Assembly: GCF_000687475.1 (NCBI RefSeq)
Contig: NC_057322.1
Coordinates: 248,001 to 312,000 of the forward strand
Length of the DNA stretch: 64,000 bases
Source: Ustilaginoidea virens
Lineage: Eukaryota > Ascomycota > Sordariomycetes > Hypocreales > Clavicipitaceae
Reading direction: 5' to 3'
Part shown: in pieces, positions 35,062-47,087 of the stretch
How the letters are laid out: each line of letters starts with the position of its first letter
How positions within the stretch are numbered: position 1 is the stretch's first letter
The notes under the pieces: model-generated
Seen by the model: the letters and a program-made list of their open reading frames with translations, nothing else
Told to the model about the DNA's origin: nothing
Databases searched by the model: none
Made by a program: the position numbers and the translations under genes

Positions 35062-37513
35062 TCAAAGTCCCTCGTTTCGACTCAAGCTCGGCGGAAGGTC
35101 CTTCGCCGCTGTTCCCCAGGCGCTCTCCTTGCCTCCCAGCGTGAGAACAAGCTCCTTGCCCTCGGTAAAGAACGAATGATCAATCCAGTTTTTCGTATAC
35201 GGCTGTCCATTCAATGTCGCCTCTTGGATATAAATGTTCTTGTACGTGGGATCAAAGTTGACGTTTCGAATGGTGGCCGTCTTGCCGGTAAGAGGATGCT
35301 TGATCTTGACGCTCTCAAAGTACGGCGGGGTGATGAGATAGACGTTTTGGCCGGCGTTGGGGAAAAGGCCCATCATGGAGAATGCCACAAAGGCTCCCAT
35401 GGTGCCGCTGTCGTCGTTTCCGGGCAGACCCGCTGGCGTGGGGGAGAAGTACTGAGGAATGTAAAAGTGAGAGCGGCGGGCCGACTCGGCGGGACGGCCG
35501 GCGTAGTGATATTGGAAAACAGTGAGGAAGCAGGGCTCATTGCCAATGTTGGTCATGGACTGGTCGTGCAAGTAGTTGAGGCGGGAGACAAAGGAGGAAG
35601 GGCCGCCGTTGAGGGAGATGAGTTGGGCCTGATCGTGGGGCACGAAGCTTAACATTCTGTTAGTCTGGGAACTTTTCCATGTGATGCAAAGAAAAAAGAA
35701 AAAAAAAACAAGAATAAACTCACAAGCTGGTCTCCCAGATACTAGTTTCAAACGTTTCCAGGCCACTGTTCTGGAGCGAGCACACGGAATTGTCATCTCT
35801 AGTGCACTTCCAGGGATCCTGATATCCCCACGTCTTGTTCAAGTATCGCGGCTGCAAGAAACCCTTGAATCCCGTATCCACGCCATTGGGTCGTTTGGAA
35901 ACCTGGTCGGCTTTGTACAGATTACGCCAGTTGCCGCTGCTGGCAATGTACTTTTCCTCCTCGGCCTTACTGCCGAGCCCCTTTGCCATTTGCGCGATGC
36001 AGAAATCGTTGTAGGCGTACTCGACAGTCCGACTGACGGATCGCGTCATAGTCCCGAAGCCCTTGTAGTCGAAATCCTGCACAGGCACGTAACCTAGTCG
36101 GTTCCACGAGTCGATGCCTCCGCGACCGCGGCAGCACCAGTCATAGGGTTCCACCTCGGCATCCTTCTTGACTGCTTGGTAGCCCTTGGTCCAGTCTATG
36201 CCGCCCTTGATACCCTTCTGGAAGACGTCTGCCAGGACGACGTCGGCATTGGAACCTCCCTGGGTGTAGCCCCTGTTCAAGCTCATTCGACAGTCGGGCA
36301 GCCACCCATCATGCTCGTAGGTGGAGATGAGTGAGCGAACCATTTGCGCGACAGCTTCGGGATCCAATATGGTCAAGAAGGGGAGCTGCGAGCGAAACAA
36401 GTCCCAGATGCAGTAAAACGAGTCGAAATACGGCTCTCCGTCGCTCCACAACGGGTTCTCACCGGTGTAGTTTTGCGGGTTGATCATTGTGCGGTAGATG
36501 CCCGAGTAGAAGCTCTTGACGAAGCCTACATCGACTCCCTCGGTGTTGACGGTAATGGGGCTCAATTTCTGCCTCCATGCCGCTTCCGCATCGCGCTGGT
36601 GCTTGGAAAAGTCAAAGTTGGGCATCTCACGCTCGGCACTTGCACAGGCCTGCTCGACGCTGATGAAGCTGACACCGACGCGCGCGTACACAGGCTTGTC
36701 AGCATTGGCGAAGCGCACAAAGGCTCCTCCGGGCAAGGGGTAGCCATTGATGGAGCGCGAGATGGTCAGGTCGTGAACCTGAGTGCTGGCGCGGCTATCC
36801 ACAAAGATGCCGCTGTCGGCGATATCAGCGCCGTGAAAGTCTGTGCAGAAATAGGGCTTGTAAGAGCCCTGGCTGAAGCTCGAGACAAAGACTGCGTTGC
36901 CGGTGATGCGGCCAGTCTGGGGATCAACTTTGACGGTGCCGTTGTCCTGGCGCGAATCAGACAAGTCGCTAAGGTCCTGCAGAATGAGGGGCTTAGCGCC
37001 GGCGCCGGCGCCCTTGAACTGGAACCGGAACAAGGCCGTGTGCTGGGTGGTTGTCATTTCCACCTGGGGCCCGGACTGGAGCGTGATGCCGAAATAGCCC
37101 GGTTCGGCCTTTACAGATTCGTTGGAAAACTTTCCAAAATTGGCACGGGTCTTCTTGGGAAAGGCACAGTTGTCGACGTCGTCGCCGGGGCAGCCGTTGT
37201 AGGGGAAAAGCGGAAAGTTGCCCAGGGAGGGCGATCCGCCGGTTCCTGAATCGTGAAGCACGCTGAAGCCGGTGACGGGGGAGTTGTCGAGGGTGAAGCC
37301 GCCTTGGTTGCTGCCGCTGTTGGTGTCGGCGACGGCCTTGGCCATGCCGTAGGGGAGGGATGCGCCAGGGAAAACATTGCCGCCGTTGGTGGACCCAATG
37401 AGAAGGTCAACGTATTGCAGAGGATCGAGCTGGGCGTCTTTGGCTGTGGTGCCGACAGAGAGAAGGGTAAGCAACCAGGCTGAACGCCAGCCGGCAGTAT
37501 AGGCTTGAACCAT
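35062..37513 (-). CDS. Secreted GH92 alpha-mannosidase
   Basis: Exon 1 is 37513-35724 and exon 2 is 35647-35062, separated by a 76-nt GTGAGT intron, giving 791 aa. The N-terminus has a signal-like leader (AWLLTLLSVGTTA). GH92 hallmarks follow: YVDLLIGSTNGGNVFPGASLP near the start, YSGIYRTMINP and FYCIWDLFRSQLPFLTI in the middle, GGSNADVVLADVFQKG and VEYAYNDFCIAQMAKGLG later. The C-terminal block runs GNDDSGTMGAFVAFSMMGLFPN then LITPPYF. GH92 enzymes are calcium-dependent exo-mannosidases, usually alpha-1,2, that trim N-glycan or wall mannan. For the acceptor I prefer TTAAG, about 12 nt after a CTAAC branch site, which yields SFFVPHD. The alternative CTAACAG acceptor adds three codons (exon 2 from 35656). 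An A/T run lies within the intron. Confidence 0.93.
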
Positions 37514-40500
37514 GATGGCGTCAAGAGACCTGCAATGGCACGACCGTGACCATGGCCGATGAAAAGTCGAGCGTCGCGGGCCAACAGGCTTGATTTATAC
37601 AGTCCACGCAGCATGGCCGGAAGTGAGTCCGCTGGTACGTAGTCAAACATACTTTGGGGTTGCATTGTGCCCTTGTCTTGGAGCAATTCGGGTAGCCTGC
37701 AAGTCCCAGCACTCGTGTTATTTATTTTGTGCATTTTGCGAGTGGCCGGTTGTCATGGCCATGCTGTGCCACTGCTAACAGACCTTTTTGGGCGTTATCA
37801 TGTGCTATTATGTCGAGGGGGGGGGGGGGGGGGGGTGGCAGGTGACCATCGGCTCGGCTGGTTGCTATCCTCGGTGTCAGTGAATGATGGCGCGCATGAC
37901 GGTGCGTTGTATTTTCCTCTCTTTCGCATCCGTCTCTTCCTATCGGTCTTCTGCTCAATGGCCACCCCCCTGCGACCATGGGCATTGGGCACGGTTGTCT
38001 GAGACAGCCTGTCTTTCATCATGGATAGCCCCAGCGTTGTCGTCAAGACGGGCGTTGTGAGACAAGGGCATGCGCATATTCAGGGGCAAACGGCCGTTAC
38101 TGGCCTGCAAGAAGACCCACCGCATCCAGCACTTCTGCCTTCTGGTCGTCCTCGCAGATCCGGCGACGCACGATGCGCGGGAACTTGCCAGGCATGGCAT
38201 GATGGCTGGCTTGCTGCGACACACTTATTCAACTGTTCGGGCGCGATATTGTGGCTCAACCGAGGCTCCCCCGAGAGCTTTAGGTTGGTACCTGTCGCAC
38301 GGGATGTAGGGCATCCGAACTCATTATTAGTCGACGGTTCTGGTGCAACAGCGCAGAGTAGAGTTGAGGAGAACGTACGGACTCGAAGAGTCATTTGAGT
38401 TGAGACTTGGACCTACCTGATTACCCGAGCTGGCATTAGTTTTATTGGCTAGCTTTCCTATTGGTTTAAAAAGCAGCTAGCCGATCATTTCCCGTAGCTC
38501 CCCCACACCCCCCCTTTTGTTCTATTACGGACTAGTTATTGATCCCGCGCCTTTTATTGTTTTACTCGGAATATTCAATTCACTTATCTGTACGGAGTAT
38601 TTGTAGCCGTTCGAAAGTTTTCTTTGTCTTGGTTTATTTTTTCCCTGCTAGTATAATCCGATTCTTGCTATGATTAGCGAATCAAAGTCGCGCTGCAAAC
38701 GTTCAGCTCCGAATCGCAAAAGTCCTACCCACGCTCGTCAATACCAAGGTAAGACACCTTCAACTCCGCCATTTCCGAGATGAGCCATGCTGCACCCCTG
38801 CACATAAAACCTTATTGATCAAAGCCTACGCACGGTTCCCTGGAGCAGATCACCCTGGTGCAAAACTTTCAAGGTTTCGCCCTCGCGGCAGGTACCATCG
38901 TATACGTCTCCAGGTGACGGCAATGGTGGGCCAAAGCATCCGCATCAAGCAAGTCGATATAAACAGAAAGTTTTGAGTACTGCGAGGAGCTTACAAACAG
39001 ACCTCTTTCAGCCTGGCATGTCGCTCGTCGCTCCGCTTTTCCCGGAAGCAAATATCCCGTCTTTCTTGACCCTTTGTCGAATGAATTGTCGGTCTTGCAG
39101 TCTTTAGCTAGAGCAGGTAGTTGTGGTTGCTGTGCGCCGCCCACGGAACTGGACGGCGCGCGGGCGCCGATTCGCCATCACCCCTTGCGAATAACGCTGG
39201 CAATAATCCTCCAAATAGAACATCAAGGAAGAGTTGTTTTCGACTGTGACTTGACACGGTGGTGCTGGAGAGAGCTTCAGCTGAAGCATGGGCAATGACC
39301 AGAGATTTTCATATCAGCATAGGGCTAAACCACCAGTGCACCAACGTTGGCCTGCGCGTCGTAAGGTAACAACCTGTGGTGTGTAATTATAGCTTTCGAG
39401 CTTTCTACAAGATTACAACTACTAGCACGAGTACTCTTACGTACCATTCTAGACTTTGTTTGTGCAGAAAAACCAAAGTGCCGGAGGGGAAACCTGTTGC
39501 TTCATTTTCCACGTCGACAGCTCCTCTCTTCCGAGGCGCGCGTCCCTCAATCCGGTTGCTAAAGCCTGCTGGTTGGTAGGCAAGTTGTAGTGCGCAGTAC
39601 CCGAGCCTATATAAAAGCCATGTGTGACGAGGCCTCAAAAGGCTGGCAGCAGGATTTTCCAATTCATGCCGCAAACGATAGAAAGGATTACCTGCATACC
39701 ATACATGGTACAGCGGAATAAGGCCATATCAACACACCATGACTGATATCTATCTGATCGGCGTCTCAAACTCCAAGTATGTTTAGAACTCTGGCTGCAT
39801 GTATCCTCAGACTTTGTTATTCCTTCAGTCTCGGACTGTAATGCCAGTAGAGGACTGTCCGGAGTTCATTAATCCTCTCCTTACCAGCAGTCTCTCAGCG
39901 ATTTGTATTCAAAAGCCTAGAGATAATTCGCAATGAAAGCGGCACCTGGCGTCCACAAACCGTCATCTTGTACTGTCAGCTTTGAGACCGCATCCGCCGA
40001 TGTGCTTACAAGCAGCATGTGCGGTGTCGAAATTTTCTGTTTCAATTCAACCACGAAGGGCTCCACAAAGAAGGGTATGTATGAGCATCATAAAGCCGAG
40101 GGGCAAAAAAAAAGGAGGAAGGAAAATGTCGTCCCTCGAGGACGCGGCCAGTTAATGAGCGTTGATGTGTGAGAAGATGGCTGAAAACTAACACGCTCTC
40201 TCCAGCTGATTTGTCCCAGCTCGTTTGGAGCGCACGGCTGTAGCTGCTTCACTTGTTGACATCTAGTTCAAGGGAGCCCCTTTTTTGAACCTGCTAAATT
40301 TCCCCCGATGGCTCACTTATCGCTTGCCTAGCACGATGCCCCCTTGAACGTCGGCTGTTCTACGTAGCTTTTCAAGTAGTTCCCAGGTTCCCTTTACATA
40401 GTGCCTTTCCGCTATTAATTTAACCTCTTCAATTAAGGCGTGGTATGCTCCAATGAGTAGGCAAGTACTCTAGCAACAAAAGAAACTCTGGCCCTTGAGC

Positions 40501-41772
40501 TGCCGCGGTGTCTGCTACGCCCCGATAGATGTACTAACCTCGCATCTAGCCTGATATTATGATACCCGCCCCTTAAACAGTGGAAAATTTTCGAACAACC
40601 CGTCAGAATTGGATTCCCACGGTGGATCTTCACCTTTGTAGCCATGCCAGACCCAAGCCGGTTGTCCTTCCGCTCAAATAGCAACAAGGTCTCGCGGGCA
40701 TACGCACGAGAAATGCCGCTGCTCCATTCAGTTGCCCGGTCTCCCCATCCATGCGCATCTCCAGCGCTTCGGTAAGATGCTTTCAGAGAACAAGATGACA
40801 AGGACTGCCTTGTGCGTCTTGAAGGACTTGCGTTGTCAGGCAAAGGCGATGACGTCGGCAGTCTTTTGCGTTACGCCGGAGGTACATTTATACGTTCGCT
40901 CATTGCTGCAGTCAGCTCGGTCAGCTGAGTTATCACGAACACGAGGCTTGCAGCTGTGCGGCGTACGTGTTACGCAAATCTTGAAACTCGGCCGAGTTCA
41001 GCTCTAGCCACTCGGTCACACCTAGCGCCCCTGCTGACAAGGCAGGGCTATTGAATTCTGCGTGCCACAGAGCGCCCGGCTTTGCAGGCCGATGAGCTGC
41101 AATCATCAGCCGAGTGGATCCTTGCTTGCGCCCAGGATCCTGCTGCATTCGCCGCGTCCTAGCTGGCGCGCCCGATCCATCACCAACTTCGGATGGTCGG
41201 CATGTGCTTGCCAAATCCAAGAATATTGCATGCCAAACAGCCACAAAAGAGCAAGCCACGGACTTGTCGGAGCCGAAAATTCATCCGGAGAAGGGACCTC
41301 TACCACAAAATCATACTTTCACAAGGGGCCTATCGGGTATTAGCAGGTATTTGCAAGATATTCAAACCTGCGGCCTCGTCACCTTCCTGTTTCCTGCCTC
41401 TCTTGCCAGACCGTAAGCCCAACGCAACGAGGCGTTAAGCAGCAGGGGTGGCTGGGCCGTATACGACTTCAAAGATTCCCTGGTCAACGTTGCTTCCAGT
41501 CCCGAAGCTGACGCCTTGCGCGGCTTGCCAAGACCATGACAGGATGGGCATTTGTAGCCACGATGTAAAGCGTGCATGAAACGCCGAGCGATGGCCCAAT
41601 TTCCGGTGCAAAAGCATCTCGAAGGAGTTGGAAGGATCCGGCGGGATGAGTGACGCCCCCAAGAGCCAAGGCTGACCCAAAATTGCCCCGACCCAAGAAC
41701 GATATGCAGATCCCTCGGCGTCTCGTGTCTGCTAGCAAAGCAAAGACTGTTTCACGAGGCGCGGGTTTTCAT
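37514..41772. other. 4.3-kb spacer with a 19-G homopolymer
   Basis: No frame with recognisable coding content on either strand. It contains a run of 19 G at 37817-37835 and AT-rich patches around 38.4-38.7 and 39.4-40.4 kb. The left end is the mannosidase promoter and the right end is the upstream region of the small cysteine-rich protein gene. Confidence 0.45.
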
Positions 41773-41779
41773 TATAAAA
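41773..41779 (+). promoter_or_regulatory. TATA box of the cysteine-rich secreted protein gene
   Basis: TATAAAA lies 175 bp upstream of the ATG at 41954 and is the only such element I see between the spacer and the gene. With a normal start 30-60 bp downstream it would give a leader of roughly 100-150 nt. Confidence 0.5.
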
Positions 41780-41868
41780 CCGCGCTGGTCGCCGACAACT
41801 CCTCTCGTTCTTTTTCGAGACAATCCGCAGCGCAGTCAATCTCTTTAGCACGAATCTGCGACCGCCAC

Positions 41869-41949
41869 AACTCACAACTCGAAACTCGCAACTCGCAACT
41901 CGCAACTCGCAACTCGCAACTCGCAACTCGCAACTCACAACTCGCAACT
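41869..41949. repeat. Heptamer tandem repeat (CAACTCG) in the 5' leader
   Basis: CAACTCG/CAACTCA/GAAACTCG variants are repeated about eleven times, with a core of perfect copies from 41887 to 41934. The array ends four bases before the ATG of the secreted peptide precursor, so it almost certainly lies in the transcribed leader. Confidence 0.9.
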
Positions 41950-41953
41950 CACC

Positions 41954-42355
41954 ATGAAGCCCGTAAGCGCCCTCGCCTTTCTCGCCGCCCAGTGCCACCT
42001 CGCCTTCTCCTCCCCGCTGGAAAGCGCCGCCGCCGAATGCGGCTCCCTGGGCGTCATGAAAGTCGACTCTGCCTCCCTCCCGCCGGGAGTCGACGCAGCC
42101 GCGATCCGCAAGTGCGCCGAGCACCCTCTGGCGGCGTCTCCCAACCCCGTGTCCAAGCGAGACTGCTGGTACGGCAAGCCGTCCGGGTGCTCCAAGGGCT
42201 ATTGCTGGAAGTCTTGCGGCGGTACCGGGCAGTGGTGCTGGACTGCCTTCAACGACGGCTACGGCAACTGGATCGGGTGCAAGAACGACGGGCAGTGCAA
42301 CACGAACCAGGCCTGCGGGATCGGTAACTGCAAGAGCTGCGGCTGCAGCTGCTGA
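41954..42355 (+). CDS. Kex2-processed precursor of a 12-cysteine secreted peptide
   Basis: Intronless 133-aa precursor. It has a signal peptide (about residues 1-20), a pro-region, a Lys-Arg cleavage site at 68-69 and then a 64-residue mature part that starts at Asp70. The mature part has 12 cysteines at 71, 79, 84, 88, 95, 109, 115, 121, 126, 129, 131 and 133, enough for six disulfides. It is also rich in Gly and aromatic residues, and ends in CGCSC. Preprosequence, dibasic site and cysteine density are typical of small secreted fungal peptides, a class that includes antimicrobial, toxin-like and effector proteins. I cannot match it to a named family, so its activity is unknown. A TATA box and an unusual heptamer-repeat leader lie upstream. 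The long gene-free surroundings are also typical of effector-like genes. Confidence 0.85.
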   Translation: MKPVSALAFLAAQCHLAFSSPLESAAAECGSLGVMKVDSASLPPGVDAAAIRKCAEHPLAASPNPVSKRDCWYGKPSGCSKGYCWKSCGGTGQWCWTAFNDGYGNWIGCKNDGQCNTNQACGIGNCKSCGCSC

Positions 42356-45300
42356 GTGTACGTACGGACGTGCCGTCGTCAACTCCACGTCAGAGCGACG
42401 AGTTGTTGGGAACTGGGCTAGAACGCGCGTCATGGTGCTCGCTTTGAAAATGGCACGAGGGAGTAGTGGCATATGACAGAAAGCATGTATCCCGTCTTCT
42501 GTACTCTTTCGATGTATCTTCTTTGTTCGAGCCGTTGCTTCGACCTTCGTTGGACGACTGTCACTGTTCGACCGGGAGCAATAGAAGCAAATGACCATGT
42601 GACCGATGCTGACCGTGATGATTTGAATGACAAACTTTGTTGTCAAAGTTGGACACCTTTGACTGTCTTGACGAGTGGACGGTAAATGTGCAGAGCATAG
42701 TTGCTGCAATGCGGCACTGCCAGGACATGCCTCTGGAACGCTTTCCTCTTGAATGTGGCGCACCAGCCCTGTCGTTCAACGAGAATTATAAGTATTCAAT
42801 TGCCATTGTGCATTCAAGTTTGGCATTTTAGGCCGACCTACGCAGTATGGAGTATGGTCAGTCGCGCATTCTGGTCTCCAAGAACCACCACCTGGCATTT
42901 ATGCATTCCCCTTAGGAGCTGATTGCCTCGCATCTGATACCATAATATAGCCATCCAGCCAGATGAAGCGCTACAGGGCGACGAGGGCCTTACTCGCGGA
43001 GGTTGAGGCAGCGACAGAGCTAGGCTCGAAATAGTAGCCTGTTATGCCGCGTCAGTCTACTCAAATGCTAGAGGCGCTTCTCGCCTAGGCAGGTGCAAAA
43101 GAAAGTAATAGGCAGCTTACAAGGCGCCACTTTTGAACATTGACTCGGCTGCTATTAAGCGCGTTTTCGAACGGATGCAGCTGTATCATATGCGCTCGCA
43201 TTATGCGGTGTTAGATGGTCGAGGGTAGACTATGCTGTCATCCTCATCCTCGTTATCACCACCGTCATCATCGTCATCGTCATCATCAACTGCCGAATCC
43301 ATCTTTTACGCGCCGCATGACTTATACACAAGCTCACCTCCTCTTTAGGTGTAAAGTGGCAGCACTGCACATCCATCCCCTTCAGATCAGGGTCGCATGT
43401 AAACCACGTAGTCGCGAGCCCCTAAACCAGATGCAGCCTCTCGACCCGAGTCATCATCCAAGTGGGCATTGCGAATTACCGCGCTGCTTGCTCTGCTTAC
43501 GTTCTGACTTCGAACAGAACAACTGTTTGGCAAATAGGCTCTACTTCCATCCTGCTTTCTGTCCTCGTCTGCCTGCTTGCTGATCTACGAGGACAGTAAG
43601 CCGTAGAATGCAAATCCGCGCATTGCTTCACGACCGGGTTATATGTACCGAGACGAGGGGCTTTTGCGTCGCTGTTCATCGTAATATCTGCGCTCTACTG
43701 AATACGGCTTCAGCTTCTGCTGTTGGCACAGCTGTCAGTAGAGTAAGCAACTTCAGCCCTTCTTAAGCAATCTCTGTTTCTCCAAAGGGGTCTGTCTTCA
43801 CACGAGGAAAAGGTCGCAAAAGTACATCCGGAAGGCTGGAGAACCCTGGCAAAGGCATTTCAGCCTAAGCAAAAAGTAACCAAGTCGGACACCAAATTCC
43901 TCATCTGGATTCACCAGCCTATTTGTCCACATTTACCACTCGTGCAAAAGCATGGGGCAGCCGCCAATAGTTACATATCACGAAGCGCTGCAGTACTTTT
44001 ATTTTCCAGGTGGCAAGCGGAAGAGCATGGTCTGCACTGGCGGTACTCACAACCGTTGTACTAGCAGCGTAGCCGGCCATTGAGATTTGTCCTAGACCTC
44101 TGCGCAGAGGACGCGTGGCAGCCTAAATATGAATCAAAGCTTCTTTCCTGTAGTGCACGGTGAGCAATTGTAGACAGAACACGAAAGCCACAACACGTCT
44201 TGGCAATACACCCGAGCCATGTTCCACTCACTTGCTCCCTGTACAAGACCGCAGCCCTGTGCTTCCGTCGGTTTCGGAGCCCACGGTTCCGCGATCCCAC
44301 CTGACATCTTGGACACCACTGATGCCGAGGCAGCTTGAGTCGCAAACAGAAACAAAGCCTGCGCAGCGGGAGATCGCATAGCGCACCGTAAACATGTCCG
44401 TCTCATGCGGAGGCACCGCAGAACAAGTCCGCCAGGTTAGGATCCCCCAACTGTGTCGTATTTGTCTGAGCAGACATATTACCACCAGTCGTCATTTCCA
44501 TGTTCTCCCACCATTTGACAGACGCCTTTCCGAGGGATTCCTCTGTCCGCAGCATGCCATAAGCGGAAGCACCAAAAGGTGCTTGATTCCTAAGATCTTT
44601 CCGCATGATGCCGTCGTGCAATTCGTGGTCTGCTCGGTTCGTAGCAACGTCTCTTTTTGGCGAGGCGAGACATGACGAGGCGGGCTTTGCGAGTAGATGG
44701 TGACAAGGCACAGAGGGCTTTACTGAATGATGTATGTGCACCATGCCTGCAATACCTGGTCCCCTAGAGTTCATGGTATATAGCCTGATACTTCTCTGTG
44801 CTTTCTTTCGATCCATCATCGCCAAACTGTGTGTTCTTTTCTGATCTCGTGTTGCACCACAAAATTGTGACGTCACATCAAGTGCGCCGCGGTTGGGCTT
44901 CTCACACCATGACATCTTGCAAGTCCAGGCAATCGAGGCCAGATTTAGAGCCACAGCGATTATTCATGCGAGACACCATTGATCGACCAAGTTTTTACCC
45001 CACGCGGCATACAAGTCGCCTCTCCCACAGCAGGCCAGCATTCGTCACCGAGACCCCAATTATTTCTCTGGTCGGGATCCAGAGCGCATCCTGTCATGTC
45101 GAGGGCCACGAATTGGTTGCAAAAGTGCGCTGTCGTGTATTCTCTTGAGTAAACCACAACGCAGCAGCTGATGCAATGGCGCTTCAAGGTTTGTGAATAT
45201 GTGGCTTCGAAAGGATTGCGTTACTTGGTTGTCCCGATGGCCATGTCGCATGTCCCGTGAGTTTTCGAAACCCATTACTGGGATCAAGGTCCATTGGTAG

Positions 45301-45593
45301 GTTCGACAAGTCGATATTGCATGGCTTCTGGTGGTGCTATACTGGATTATATAGTCCCTTGGTTAATTTGGACGCGTCATCAGCAAGGCGCACCACGCTT
45401 GAGGACGCCTTGAGGAAATGCAAACGCAACTCATGCGGCGTCCAGAGCTAAACTGTATTCAAAAAGACTATCAATGATCAATGCAGCAAAAGATGGCTGG
45501 CTTAAAAGGCATGTGATCTGTACCGATACGACTCCACCACCAAGCAAAAAGCAACACGTACCGGACGCATGGCCTCGAAAATTTCAATTTACT
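42356..45593. other. 3.2-kb spacer with a TCA/ATC microsatellite
   Basis: A trinucleotide-like run (about 43237-43289, TCATCCTCATCCTCG then repeated CATCATCGT units) stands out. A minus frame at 44954-44403 (183 codons, ATG-started) has no family motif, and I do not call it a gene. No RNA gene seen. Confidence 0.45.
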
Positions 45594-47087
45594 CTATGCT
45601 TTTTCCAAATCCTGTTTATCGAGACGCCCCTGCTTCCAAACTATGCTGCAGTATGTACCTAGTAACTCGGAAAGATACCGTTCTCTATTCGTGAAATGGT
45701 CCTGCGTAACACTGTCAACAACTTTCTTGGCAGCATCCATCAGCATGGGGTGCAGCTCGCAAGGGAGAGCAAAAATGTCGTAAGGACTAATCTCCAACGC
45801 AGTAGCATCGCAATCGTTTCCACCCAGAGCTTGACGAAGTTCCGTATTTGCCAAGGCCTCAAGGCAATACTGGTGGAATAGCGAGTGCAGAGACAGGAAG
45901 CTGAGCATGTCCCCCAGCCGCGTCGGCATCTCGGAGCACCATTTTAGTGCCTCAGCGTCATGCCGGCTCCTGACCTTGGCTGCGGCGGCAAGCTCGAGTG
46001 CTTTGGACAGCTCCTCAGAAACCATGTTGGGATGGCCTTCTGATCTGGTATAACCGATCACCCTTCTCCACCACATGTTACAAAGGATGGAAGATATAAT
46101 GACGGGAAGGAGGATCAGGTATCCCCACCACCGTGTAGCGGTTACCATGGAGCCTGCGCCGCCGAGAATTGTAGCAGTTCCGTTGATAACGGAAAAGGCT
46201 TGTACTCTGCGAGCTCGTCTCTTGACGAGGGCCGCTGCGGTACAAGACCCCAAGAGCCTCCGTGACGCAGTCACGTGTCCTTGGGCTTTGAAGAAGACGA
46301 ATCCAGCCCAGCTGGAGTTGACGAGGCCAAACAATGCAATGGGCGTGTTACCGACGTATCCGGAGAGCAGGTTGGAGGCAAGGAAGACTTTGGGATCCGC
46401 ACCACCTATAGCCATGAATGTACCTATGGAGATGAGAATGGCGCCGCAGCCCATGAGCAGGTCCATGATCCACCTAGCCAACAGTTCCGTGCCTAGCTCG
46501 CGAGTGTTTATATCAAGGACGACATCCAGCTCCATGGTTGAATCAAACTTGGCCTCGCGTTGGCGCTGGCTCTTCTCTTGGAGAAGCAGCGTTCTCTGCT
46601 TCCGCAAGTACCGGCAATTGTAACAAGCTCGCTTGGCGTCTCGAAAGGCAAAGATGGACAAGAAACCTGCGACCGAGCCGCCAATGGCCATCAGGACTAC
46701 GGCATAAAGGGGGACTGGGATGCTGTTCCAGACATTGGCAGCAAAATCACATGCGTTGGCAAGTTCCATAAACCCCACGACCCAGGAGAGGTTGTTGACG
46801 AGCCGTGCGTCTGGAGCGGGAAGCCAATTTCCATCCTTGCCTTTAACGAGCTTGACGCGTTGCTGAGCCGCTAAGACAGAGACTGTGCATGCATCTCTGG
46901 TGTCGATATCGGTGTCGGTGTCGGTGGGCTTGGATAAAGATTTCGGGGTCGATAGCCGTGTCGTCGCTGCGACATGATGGCGCGGCAGGGCTGGCAGCAC
47001 AGCCTCCTCGGCGGGAGGGAATTCTGGGGTAGCGGGCCGGTCGTTGGTACCCAACGAATTGGGACCGGCAGCTAGGCTGCTAGACAT
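45594..47087 (-). CDS. Fungal integral membrane protein of unknown function
   Basis: Intronless, 497 aa. The frame is open further upstream, but the next possible start there is a GTG, so I use the ATG at 47087 (MSSSLAAGPNSLG). The first ~120 residues are polar and disordered-looking, with a Thr/Asp repeat (TDTDTDIDT) encoded by a GTGTCG-type DNA repeat. Hydrophobic stretches follow: SIPVPLYAVVLMAIGGSVAG, WIMDLLMGCGAILISIGTF, a weaker one around TPIALFGLVNSSWAGFVFF, and WWGYLILLPVIISSILCNMWW. That makes four or so membrane passes. A charged segment (AFRDAKRACYNCRYLRKQ) lies between the first two, and the C-terminal ~170 residues are soluble and helical. The layout matches uncharacterised membrane proteins of filamentous ascomycetes. 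I cannot propose a substrate. Confidence 0.75.
   Translation of the reverse strand: MSSSLAAGPNSLGTNDRPATPEFPPAEEAVLPALPRHHVAATTRLSTPKSLSKPTDTDTDIDTRDACTVSVLAAQQRVKLVKGKDGNWLPAPDARLVNNLSWVVGFMELANACDFAANVWNSIPVPLYAVVLMAIGGSVAGFLSIFAFRDAKRACYNCRYLRKQRTLLLQEKSQRQREAKFDSTMELDVVLDINTRELGTELLARWIMDLLMGCGAILISIGTFMAIGGADPKVFLASNLLSGYVGNTPIALFGLVNSSWAGFVFFKAQGHVTASRRLLGSCTAAALVKRRARRVQAFSVINGTATILGGAGSMVTATRWWGYLILLPVIISSILCNMWWRRVIGYTRSEGHPNMVSEELSKALELAAAAKVRSRHDAEALKWCSEMPTRLGDMLSFLSLHSLFHQYCLEALANTELRQALGGNDCDATALEISPYDIFALPCELHPMLMDAAKKVVDSVTQDHFTNRERYLSELLGTYCSIVWKQGRLDKQDLEKA

Noticed and set aside
41650..42327. 225-codon plus-strand ORF overlapping the peptide precursor
   Set aside because: It is a shadow frame; its repeated N-S-Q-L-A-T-R string is only the translated heptamer repeat.
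44403..44954. 183-codon minus-strand ORF, considered as the C-terminus of a transcription factor
   Set aside because: No upstream zinc-cluster exon could be spliced to it, and the residues match no pattern that I know.
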